The translations under genes and the position numbers were made by a program. The notes beneath the pieces were generated by a model. The model did no database searches. It had not been told where the DNA came from and was given only the letters and a program-made list of their open reading frames with translations. Shown piece after piece: positions 42,173-48,702 of a DNA stretch of 64,000 nucleotides. The stretch is taken from assembly GCF_035946395.1 (NCBI RefSeq), contig NZ_DASYZI010000401.1, positions 8,526 to 72,525 on the forward strand, given 5' to 3'. Position 1 is the stretch's first letter; every line of letters begins with the position of its first letter. Source of the DNA: Actinocrinis sp035946395. GTDB lineage: Bacteria; Actinomycetota; Actinomycetes; Streptomycetales; Catenulisporaceae.

Positions 42173-42329
42173 GTAAGCCTCCTGTCGATGGAACGTGGGC
42201 ACGGTGCGGTTGGCCGGGCACGGGACACCGCAGCGACGACGGCAACGTGGTGCGCACCCATCCCCGTCGGCGCCGGTCTTTGATCTTGACTTTCTCCACC
42301 CCGCCGACCGCTCGGCCCCGCTCTCCCAA

Positions 42330-42379
42330 GGCGCGCACGCACGCACGTCCCCTAAGGGTGACGTGCGTGCGTGCGCGCC
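42330..42379. other. 50-nt hairpin with perfect 20-bp arms, possible replication or transfer origin
   Basis: Arms at 42330-42349 and 42360-42379 are perfect inverted copies of a GCGCACGCACGCACG-type sequence, and the 10-nt centre contains CCC/GGG. More GCGTGCG motifs follow to 42430. It lies between the ATPase and the peptidase-like gene, both leftward. It may be a double-strand origin, an iteron-type origin, an oriT, or simply a strong terminator. Confidence 0.6.
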
Positions 42380-42437
42380 TACGGGTGAAGAGTCGCGCGG
42401 CGCGCATGCGCGGATGCGTGCGTGGCATGCGCGCAGG

Positions 42438-43718
42438 TCAGGCCGAATATTGCGCTGCGTCGGAGAGCTTGCCGACCTCGGTGGCAACCACCGGGCGCCA
42501 GGTCTGAGCGAAACCGTCAGTTCCGGCGACCTCGGCGAGCTTCTGTTCCGCCAGTCCGGCAAGCGCGTCTTGGATGGTTCGGGGCTTCAGCGGCCCGTCG
42601 TCCTGTGCCGCCAACACATCGCCGATGCCCTTGACGGTGAGCGGGCCGAGCGCGCCTTGCAGCGCGGCCAGGACGCGGCGACCGGACGGCTTCAGGGAGG
42701 CTGTCGCGTCGTCGCCCGGCGGCAGGTCCGCCGGTACCAGTACGACCGAGGTCACCGGCGACCCGTCCTCCTTCGCCTCGCCGCTGAGCTTGACCACGGT
42801 GATCCCGAACGCCATGTCGTCGAGTTCTTCGTCATCCTTCTGCTTGTCGCTCGAAACGATCACGCGCGCGTCCGGCGCCTTCTTGCCCCGCTTCGTCACG
42901 CGCAGCTCGGTCTGCGCCGCGCCCTTGACCGTTGTCGAGCCGCGCCCGTGGTCACCGTTGAGGCCCTGGTGGTGGACCAGCACCACACACGCCCTCGTGG
43001 CAGTGCGGAGCTGTTCGACACGATCGACGATCAAGCCCATCTCCTTCGCCGAGTTCTCCTCAACGCCGACCGTGATCCGCGCCTGTGTGTCGAAAATGAT
43101 CAGCGCGGGCTTCAACCGTCGGCACACCTCGATCAGGACGTTCCACTTCACCGCGTCGGCGGCCTGAACAGGGCGCGGCAGGAACCGGACGCCGGTCATC
43201 TTGCGGCCGTAGTACTGCTCCCAGGCGCGCACGCGCTTGCGGAACCCGCCCGCGCCCTCGGCGATCAAATAGATCACGTCGCCGTGCACGGTGTGTCGGT
43301 TGCGCCACTGCTGGCCGGTGCCGACGTGCGCGGCGAAGTCGAGTGCGACGAACGACTTCATGTGCCCGGACGGCCCGATGACGCGGGCGATCGTGTCGCG
43401 GTACAAGTAGCCGTCGATCAGCGGTTCGAGCGCCGGGATGTCGTCGAGCCCGTCGCTGTCGAGTAGTTCGCCCAGCAGCCCAGAAACGGCCCGCTCGAAC
43501 GCGTCGGTCGCCGCCGATTCAGCAGTGTCCGACTCGTGCACGGTGTACGCCGTGCCGCCGGGACCGTGCGGCTCGTCGGAAGGCATGCTGTCCTCGTTCG
43601 TGTCCGGCGGCTCGAAGTCGCCCCAAGGGTCGCCGTCGTCGTGCGGCTCGTACTCGTCGGCCGACTCGTCCGGCCGGTCGCGCTCGGAGTCGAGCCAGCC
43701 ATCGATGATCGCCTCCAC
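42438..43718 (-). CDS. RepA-like AAA/RecA-fold ATPase, probable replicative helicase (element)
   Basis: 426 residues from the GTG at 43718. After an acidic N-terminus comes a RecA-fold ATPase of the AAA_25/RepA type: Walker A GPSGHMKS (115-122), Walker B-like ALIIFDTQARI (~210), and HHQGLNGDHGRGSTTVKGAA. The C-terminal ~80 residues look like a winged helix. Proteins of this kind are hexameric helicases or helicase loaders on plasmids and phages, so the element may replicate when excised. The frame stays open upstream to about 43900 with sensible sequence (LPKIDLANLVPPWRR) but no ordinary start codon, so the true N-terminus is uncertain. Confidence 0.8.
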   Translation of the reverse strand: MEAIIDGWLDSERDRPDESADEYEPHDDGDPWGDFEPPDTNEDSMPSDEPHGPGGTAYTVHESDTAESAATDAFERAVSGLLGELLDSDGLDDIPALEPLIDGYLYRDTIARVIGPSGHMKSFVALDFAAHVGTGQQWRNRHTVHGDVIYLIAEGAGGFRKRVRAWEQYYGRKMTGVRFLPRPVQAADAVKWNVLIEVCRRLKPALIIFDTQARITVGVEENSAKEMGLIVDRVEQLRTATRACVVLVHHQGLNGDHGRGSTTVKGAAQTELRVTKRGKKAPDARVIVSSDKQKDDEELDDMAFGITVVKLSGEAKEDGSPVTSVVLVPADLPPGDDATASLKPSGRRVLAALQGALGPLTVKGIGDVLAAQDDGPLKPRTIQDALAGLAEQKLAEVAGTDGFAQTWRPVVATEVGKLSDAAQYSA

Positions 43719-43910
43719 CGCGTCAGTGATCTTCTGGTTGCCGCGTACTGGCTCAGCGGTCGCTGCCGTAGTGGTGTTCCGGCGCCAGGGCGGGACCAGA
43801 TTCGCGAGGTCGATCTTCGGCAGACTGTCGGCCCGGCTCGGTACAATTTCGTAAGAGTCTCTGACAGATTCTCCTTTTGCGCGGAATCGGCACCGCGCGG
43901 GTTGGCAGTG

Positions 43911-43937
43911 CGGCCCCCGTCTATCCGGCGGGGGCCG
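43911..43937 (-). terminator. Hairpin terminator after the excisionase gene
   Basis: A 9-bp stem CGGCCCCCG/CGGGGGCCG encloses a 9-nt loop, 22 nt past the excisionase-like stop and upstream of the ATPase gene. Confidence 0.6.
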
Positions 43938-43958
43938 TGGTCTTTCATGCGGCCCGGT

Positions 43959-44240
43959 TCAGCGCGCTTTCGGCCGCCCGCGCTTCCGGTCGGCGGGACC
44001 GGTCACGGCTCGCACCGCCGGTGCGGACGTCCGGGGCGCCGTAGTCTTTCCGAACGTCGGCGCGTCTGACGCGCGTTCTTCAAGCCAGGATCGGACGTCG
44101 CTCTCCTGGTAGCGCCGGTACCTGCCGACCCGGAACGAACGCGGGCCGATTCCCTTAGAAACAAGCTGATATAGCGTGGACACTGGCAGGCCAAGAAACT
44201 GCGCGGTCTGCGTGTGCGTCCACAGTGGTGCGGCGGTCAT
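43959..44240 (-). CDS. Excisionase-like helix-turn-helix protein (Xis/AlpA type)
   Basis: 93 residues. Residues ~8-58 are an HTH_17 domain: THTQTAQFLGLPVSTLYQLV, GRYRRYQESDVRSWLEER. A basic tail follows (KRGRPKAR). Xis-type proteins bend DNA at att sites and direct the integrase to excision. It lies 640 bp from the integrase and is divergent from a second DNA-binding gene across a dyad-rich gap, so it probably controls excision of this element. Confidence 0.8.
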   Translation of the reverse strand: MTAAPLWTHTQTAQFLGLPVSTLYQLVSKGIGPRSFRVGRYRRYQESDVRSWLEERASDAPTFGKTTAPRTSAPAVRAVTGPADRKRGRPKAR

Positions 44241-44254
44241 CGAACGTTCCCTTC

Positions 44255-44314
44255 AGCGGTGTAACCGCTGGTCAAGCCATCGATGAAAGTTTACCGCCAT
44301 GCAGGAAAGTAAAC
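44255..44314. promoter_or_regulatory. Dyad-rich control region between the excisionase and HTH genes
   Basis: AGCGGT/ACCGCT (44255-44269, 3-nt spacer) is a perfect palindrome just before the excisionase start. GTTTAC (44289-44294) and GTAAAC (44309-44314) form a second dyad, and AACCGCTAACGGT around 44342 resembles the first. These look like operators for one of the flanking DNA-binding proteins. Confidence 0.5.
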
Positions 44315-44433
44315 CAATGAACTGACTAACGTACCGCATGCAACCGCTAACGGTGGACGTCACGGACTCGCGTGAGCGTAAGGTCAGAATGAATGGTGCG
44401 CTAAGCCATTCGCAAACGCTGTACGCTTTACCC

Positions 44434-44871
44434 ATGCCCAAAGCCCACACCGACGTGGTGATCCGCGACCGACTGTTCCGTGTGACACTCCAGTGGACCG
44501 CCGCCTACGCGCCCGACGTGATTGCCGTTGAGGTCAAAGCTCTGCGAGACACGGCATACCGGCGCGGCACGATCGACGCGGCGCTACTGCGCGAGGTGCC
44601 GCTAGGAAAGATCATCGCTGCTCAGCGACCCACGCCCGACCCCAGCACCGTGTGGGTCAAACCGCGCACTGGCCGCCCGCCCGTGCTCGGCGTCGAGCAT
44701 TACCAAGAGGTCGCGCGGGTGTACCGCGACGCGCTGACGGCCGGTGACAAGCCAGTGCAAGCCGTCGCCGACGAGTTCAAGGTGAACGAGACGACCGCGC
44801 GCCGCTGGGTCCACGTCGCCCGACACCGTCACCGCCTACTCGCGCCGGTCCGACCCGGCCAAGCGGGATGA
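44434..44871 (+). CDS. Helix-turn-helix hypothetical protein preceding the integrase (element)
   Basis: 145 residues. A C-terminal HTH is visible (AVADEFKVNETTARRWVHVA, residues ~110-130), preceded by a basic segment (TGRPPVLGVEHYQEVARVYRD). The N-terminal half is a small alpha/beta domain (DRLFRVTLQWTAAYAPDVIA). The ATG at 44434 follows a TACGCT hexamer by seven bases, suggesting a leaderless mRNA. The in-frame ATG at 44389, with GTAAGG upstream, is the alternative. The gene ends 12 bases before the integrase and is probably cotranscribed with it. Confidence 0.65.
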   Translation: MPKAHTDVVIRDRLFRVTLQWTAAYAPDVIAVEVKALRDTAYRRGTIDAALLREVPLGKIIAAQRPTPDPSTVWVKPRTGRPPVLGVEHYQEVARVYRDALTAGDKPVQAVADEFKVNETTARRWVHVARHRHRLLAPVRPGQAG

Positions 44872-44883
44872 GAGGAGTAGCAA

Positions 44884-46182
44884 ATGGCTGATGTATATGA
44901 CAGATGGCATAAGTCCAAGCCGGGACCTGGCGAACCGGAATGTCCTGAACACAAAGGGAAAGTTGCCTCGGCTGACCACGGAAAGGGAAAGCGCTGGCAG
45001 GTTCGATACCGCGACGCGAGCGGTATTCAGCGGAAAGAGAACTTCACCAAAAAGACCGAGGCGGACGACCGCGCGGACGATGTCGGCTCGGAGTTGCGGA
45101 AGGGCCTGTTCGTTGACCCCAAGCTCGGGAAGCAGTCGTTCCGGGTGGTCGCCGAACAGTGGCGGGAGAACAGTCGCCACCGCGATTCCACCGCCGTCCG
45201 CGTGCGCAGCGCCCTGGAAAACCGCATATACCCGACGCTCGGGGACCGGCCCATCGCGGCGATTAGGACGTCGGAAATCCGGGGGTGGGTGAAAGAGCTA
45301 TCCGAGGTCATCGCCCCGACCACGTTGCGCGTGGACTATTCCTATATCGGGTCGATATTCCGGATGGCCATGATCGACCGGCTCATTTCCGTGAACCCGT
45401 GCGCCGGGGTGGACAACCTGCCCGAGGTCGTGCACGCGGAGACTGAGCCGCTGCCCGTGCCCGTCGTCGAAGCGCTGATTCAGGCCATTGATCCCCGCTA
45501 CGGGGCCGCGCTGCGGCTGGACGCGTGCACCGGGCTGCGGCAGGGAGAGCTGTTCGGCTTGGAGGTCGAGCAGCTGGACTTTCTGCGGCGCGAACTGAAG
45601 ATCCGCCAACAGCTCGTGTACCCGGAACACGACAAGCCGTATTTGGGGCCGCTCAAGACCAAGACCAGCTACCGGACCGTCCCGGTACCGCAGTTCGTCG
45701 TGGACGAGATCGCCGAGCACATCGTGAAGTTCCCGCCGCGCAACATTGAGATTTGGGACCGCACGAACCCACACAAGCCGGTGTTGCGGAAAGCGCGGTT
45801 CCTGTTCACCAACCACGCCGGGCGTCCCATCCTGCGCGGCCGGTGGCCGGACATCTGGGCTGCCACGGTGCGGAAGGCGAACACACTGCTCGCCGGACAG
45901 GCGGACCGGGAACGCGCCGTCCCGCTGGTGGTTCCCGACTGGGCCACGCTCCACGACATTAGACATTTTTATGCCAGCGTGTTGATCGACGCGGGCGAGT
46001 CGGTCAAGACGGTGCAGCGCAGGCTGGGGCACAGCAAGCCGTCGATCACCTTGGACGTCTACTCGCACCTTTGGCCAGAAGCCGAAGACACGTCGCGGGC
46101 CGCTGTAGAAGCGGCGTTCGGCCGAAGCGTCCCCAAGCAAAGTGCCCCGAAAGTGCCCTCTCGAACTCTCAAAGCTATCTAA
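44884..46182 (+). CDS. int: Tyrosine recombinase / integrase of the element
   Basis: 432 residues. An N-terminal arm-binding region (KRWQVRYRDASGIQRKENFT), a SAM-like core-binding domain (residues ~85-185) and a catalytic domain are all present. The catalytic set is intact: R219 in GLRQGEL, K258 in KTKTSYRTV, H357 and R360 in HDIRH, H383 in RRLGHSK, Y393 in DVYSHLW. The start is ATG 44884 with GAGAGGAG upstream. The stop lies three bases before the right arm site and 28 bases before attR, the usual place for int. It should mediate integration at the lldD site and, with Xis, excision. Confidence 0.95.
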   Translation: MADVYDRWHKSKPGPGEPECPEHKGKVASADHGKGKRWQVRYRDASGIQRKENFTKKTEADDRADDVGSELRKGLFVDPKLGKQSFRVVAEQWRENSRHRDSTAVRVRSALENRIYPTLGDRPIAAIRTSEIRGWVKELSEVIAPTTLRVDYSYIGSIFRMAMIDRLISVNPCAGVDNLPEVVHAETEPLPVPVVEALIQAIDPRYGAALRLDACTGLRQGELFGLEVEQLDFLRRELKIRQQLVYPEHDKPYLGPLKTKTSYRTVPVPQFVVDEIAEHIVKFPPRNIEIWDRTNPHKPVLRKARFLFTNHAGRPILRGRWPDIWAATVRKANTLLAGQADRERAVPLVVPDWATLHDIRHFYASVLIDAGESVKTVQRRLGHSKPSITLDVYSHLWPEAEDTSRAAVEAAFGRSVPKQSAPKVPSRTLKAI

Positions 46183-46184
46183 TC

Positions 46185-46195
46185 GCAGGTCAGAG
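46185..46195 (+). other. Putative integrase arm site, right end
   Basis: GCAGGTCAGAG, the inverse of 28107-28117, 14 bp before the attR core. Confidence 0.55.
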
Positions 46196-46209
46196 GCATG
46201 GCGTCATAG

Positions 46210-46223
46210 TAGATCTCGTACTG
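46210..46223. other. attR core (14-bp direct repeat)
   Basis: An exact copy of the attL core (TAGATCTCGTACTG). On the minus strand it encodes QYEIY of the displaced lldD start. Confidence 0.85.
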
Positions 46224-46262
46224 GAACGCGGACCAGTCGCGGGCTGGATCTCCTGGGGCCAT
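46210..46262 (-). pseudogene. Displaced 5' end of lldD
   Basis: The minus strand from ATG 46260-46262 reads MAPGDPARDWSAF and then QYEIY, which continues in phase with the LNGLAG of the lldD gene at 26934-28094 if the element is removed. Across attR the frame runs into element sequence and stops at 46179 after 27 residues. The original lldD was thus divergent from fumC with 30 bp between the start codons. Confidence 0.85.
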
Positions 46263-46292
46263 GGGTGAGGATGGTAGATGGAGGTGACCCGC

Positions 46293-47714
46293 ATGAACAG
46301 CAGCGAGGCGCGGGTGGGGCCGGATCCCGACGTGCGTGTCGAGCACGACTCGATGGGCGAGGTCCTAGTGCCCGCACGTGCGAAGTGGCGGGCGCAGACC
46401 CAGCGCGCCGTGCAGAACTTCCCGATCTCCGGCGCCCGGCTGGAGCGGGCGCAGATCTCGGCGCTCGGCCGGATCAAGGCGGCCGCCGCCGAGGCGAACG
46501 GCGCGCTCGGCGTGCTCACCGCGGACATGGCCGACGCGATCCGCGCCGCAGCGACCGAGGTCGCGGCGGGGCGCTGGGACGCCGAGTTCCCGGTCGACGT
46601 CTTCCAGACCGGCTCCGGCACGTCCTCGAACATGAACGCCAACGAGGTCGTCGCCACCCTCGCGGCCGAGCGCCTCGGCCGTCCGGTACACCCGAACGAC
46701 CACGTGAACGCCTCACAGAGCTCGAACGACGTCTTCCCCTCCTCGATCCACGTCGCGGCCACGGCGCTGCTGGTGCGCGAGCTGCTGCCGGCACTCGACC
46801 TGCTGGAGCAGGCGCTGGCCACCAACGCCGCGCGGTTCGCCGAGACGGTCAAGGCGGGGCGCACCCACCTGATGGACGCCACGCCGGTCACGCTCGGCCA
46901 GGAGTTCGGCGGCTACGCGGCGCAGATCCGCCGTTCGGCGCAGCGGCTCGAATCCGCGCTGCCCCGGCTGGCCGAACTGCCGCTCGGCGGGACGGCGGTC
47001 GGCACCGGGCTCAACGCCCCGCCCGGATTCGGCGCCGCCACCGTCGCGAACCTGGCGCGGGCGACCGGGTTGCCGTTCACCGAGGCGCGCAACCACTTCG
47101 AGACCCAGGGCGCCCGCGACGCGTTCGCCGAGTGCTCCGGCCAGCTGCGCGCCCTGGCGCTGGCGCTGTTCAAGATCTGCGGCGATCTGCGCTGGATGGG
47201 CTCGGGGCCGCGCGCCGGGCTCGGCGAGCTCGCGCTGCCCGACCTGCAACCGGGCTCCTCGATCATGCCCGGCAAGGTGAACCCGGTCATCCCCGAGGCG
47301 GTGCGCATGGTGTGCATCCAGGTGGTGGGCAACGACGCGGCGGTCGCGTTCGGCTGCGCCTCGGGCGAGTTCGAGCTCAACGTCACCCTTCCGGTGCTGG
47401 CCCGCAACCTGCTCGAATCGATCCGGCTGCTGGCCAACGCGTCGCGACTGCTGGCCGAGCGCTGCGTGTCAGGCATCGAGGCCAACGTGCAGCGGTTGCG
47501 CGAGTACGCGCAGTCCTCGCCCGCGATCGTGACGCCGCTCAATCGCGTCGTCGGCTACGAGGAGGCCGCGAAGATCGCGAAGCAGGCGCTGAGCGAGGGG
47601 ACGACGATCCGCCAGGCCGTGATCGACCGCGGCCACGTGGCCGCCGGGACCGTCACCGAGGAACAGTTGGACCGGCTGCTCGACGTCCTCGGGATGGCGC
47701 GCCCACCGGCGTGA
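46293..47714 (+). CDS. fumC: Class II fumarate hydratase
   Basis: 473 residues, the usual size for FumC. The enzyme interconverts fumarate and L-malate in the citric acid cycle. Diagnostic segments: QTGSGTSSNMNANEV, HVNASQSSNDVFPSSIHVAA, and the superfamily signature PGSSIMPGKVNPVIPEA with the catalytic loop. It lacks Fe-S cysteines, as expected for class II. ATG 46293 follows GGAGG by seven bases, so it was preferred over ATG 46278. It is the first chromosomal gene to the right of the element, and its promoter lies in or beside the displaced lldD start. Confidence 0.95.
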   Translation: MNSSEARVGPDPDVRVEHDSMGEVLVPARAKWRAQTQRAVQNFPISGARLERAQISALGRIKAAAAEANGALGVLTADMADAIRAAATEVAAGRWDAEFPVDVFQTGSGTSSNMNANEVVATLAAERLGRPVHPNDHVNASQSSNDVFPSSIHVAATALLVRELLPALDLLEQALATNAARFAETVKAGRTHLMDATPVTLGQEFGGYAAQIRRSAQRLESALPRLAELPLGGTAVGTGLNAPPGFGAATVANLARATGLPFTEARNHFETQGARDAFAECSGQLRALALALFKICGDLRWMGSGPRAGLGELALPDLQPGSSIMPGKVNPVIPEAVRMVCIQVVGNDAAVAFGCASGEFELNVTLPVLARNLLESIRLLANASRLLAERCVSGIEANVQRLREYAQSSPAIVTPLNRVVGYEEAAKIAKQALSEGTTIRQAVIDRGHVAAGTVTEEQLDRLLDVLGMARPPA

Positions 47715-47763
47715 GCGTGCCGACGTGGGAAGTCAGGCCACCTCGGCGCGTCCGGTCACGGCG

Positions 47764-48543
47764 TCACGCCAGCACGTCTAGGCCGACTGTGCCGGGGCCG
47801 CTGGTGAGCTCGACGCTGATCTTGTTCGTGTCGGGCGGCAGCGCGATCTTCACCGCGCCGGCGAGCCGGCCGACGTTGTACTGCTTCACCGACCAGTTGG
47901 CCGCGCTCAGGCTGAACAGCGCGACGCGCACGGTGGCGTCGCCGAAGTCCGAGGCGAGCAGCAGTTGCGAGGTGCCGCCGAGGACCGCGGCCGGGTTGGT
48001 GAGCACGACGGGCTGATTCAGCTGGAGATCGGCGTGCAAGTCGTTCCTCCTGACGGAAACGGCGGCCGGGGCGCCATTGGGTGTGGCGTCGACGCCCGGC
48101 CAGAGGTCGGCGACGACTGACAGGTCGTAGCCGGCGGCGTCGTTGTTGTAGTACTGCTTCGCGATCGCGCCCGACGGGATCGCGGCGACGTCGTCGTACG
48201 AGGCGACCCAGTAGTGCGGCTCGGCCACGCCGCGCGCCTGGAAGGCCGCGCGCACGGTCGGCCAGGTGGACAGGTTCATGTAAACGGTCGGGTCGAATCC
48301 CGAGCCGCGGCGCATCAGCACCCAGTCGACGCTCTGCGCGGGGGTGGCGTTGCCCGGCTCGACGTCGAGCGCGTGCCCGTCGTTCGTGTTCGAGAACACC
48401 GCGACGCGCACCTTGACCGAGGAGGGGAAGCGGGCCCAGCCGGCGTCCGACCACTTGTAAAGGCCGTCCACATACCCTGCGACGAGCTGGGCCGAGACCG
48501 GCAGCCGGCTCGCGTCCACGCCGTCGTACATCGTCCTGGTCAT
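47764..48543 (-). CDS. Glycoside-hydrolase-like (DUF1906/GH25-like) protein
   Basis: 259 residues. The first ~170 residues resemble the Rv2525c/DUF1906 glycoside-hydrolase-like TIM-barrel domain: YDGVDASRLP at the start, VAVFSNTNDGHALDVEPG, DPTVYMNLSTWPTVRAAFQA, PHYWVASYDD and AKQYYNNDAAGYDLS. Comparable acidic residues (VDAS, DVEPG) sit where GH25 muramidases have their catalytic acids, but activity is not established. The C-terminal ~80 residues form a separate beta domain. There is no signal peptide with the ATG at 48543. A longer start at 48660 adds unconvincing sequence. Confidence 0.7.
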   Translation of the reverse strand: MTRTMYDGVDASRLPVSAQLVAGYVDGLYKWSDAGWARFPSSVKVRVAVFSNTNDGHALDVEPGNATPAQSVDWVLMRRGSGFDPTVYMNLSTWPTVRAAFQARGVAEPHYWVASYDDVAAIPSGAIAKQYYNNDAAGYDLSVVADLWPGVDATPNGAPAAVSVRRNDLHADLQLNQPVVLTNPAAVLGGTSQLLLASDFGDATVRVALFSLSAANWSVKQYNVGRLAGAVKIALPPDTNKISVELTSGPGTVGLDVLA

Positions 48544-48587
48544 TAACCGGGTCTCCGTCCTGCGATGGTGGGCGCAGCGGGCGACGC

Positions 48588-48618
48588 ACTGTCGGACAGA
48601 CAGACTGTCAGACACAGT
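48588..48618. promoter_or_regulatory. Paired dyads upstream of the DUF1906-like gene
   Basis: ACTGTCGGACA (48588-48598) and ACTGTCAGACA (48604-48614) are direct repeats, each nearly palindromic, about 45 nt upstream of the start. They look like an operator pair for an unknown regulator. Confidence 0.45.
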
Positions 48619-48702
48619 CAACCAGATCACGACCACACTGATGTCGCGATGCCGGAACATACGTGGGCGAAGGAGTATGCGGAACCGCGCAGGTCCAGTC
48701 GG

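Larger units (their letters stand above)
28081..46223. mobile_element. Integrated element (~18.1 kb) in lldD, phage- or satellite-like
   Basis: The boundaries are a 14-bp direct repeat (28081-28094 and 46210-46223). Inside each end, an 11-bp arm site (CTCTGACCTGC at 28107-28117 and its inverse at 46185-46195) lies 12-14 bp from the core. The element encodes a tyrosine integrase at its right end, an excisionase-like protein, a RepA-like ATPase, regulators, a Nudix protein, a tail-fibre-like protein and about 15 small unknown proteins. Joining the flanks restores one continuous lldD N-terminus divergent from fumC, which is strong evidence for insertion. No FtsK/TraB, portal, capsid or large terminase gene is seen. 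Confidence 0.9.

Noticed and set aside
43418..43948. A minus-strand 176-codon frame overlapping the N-terminus of the RepA-like gene
   Set aside because: After about 35 codons it becomes Arg/Ser/Thr-rich shadow sequence. Only its first part, just after AAAGGAG, may be relevant as a possible alternative start region.
28095..46209. Classification as a pSAM2-type conjugative element (AICE)
   Set aside because: Int, Xis-like, Nudix and DUF2637 genes match such elements, but no FtsK/TraB-type translocase or RepSA/Prim-Pol-type replication protein is visible.
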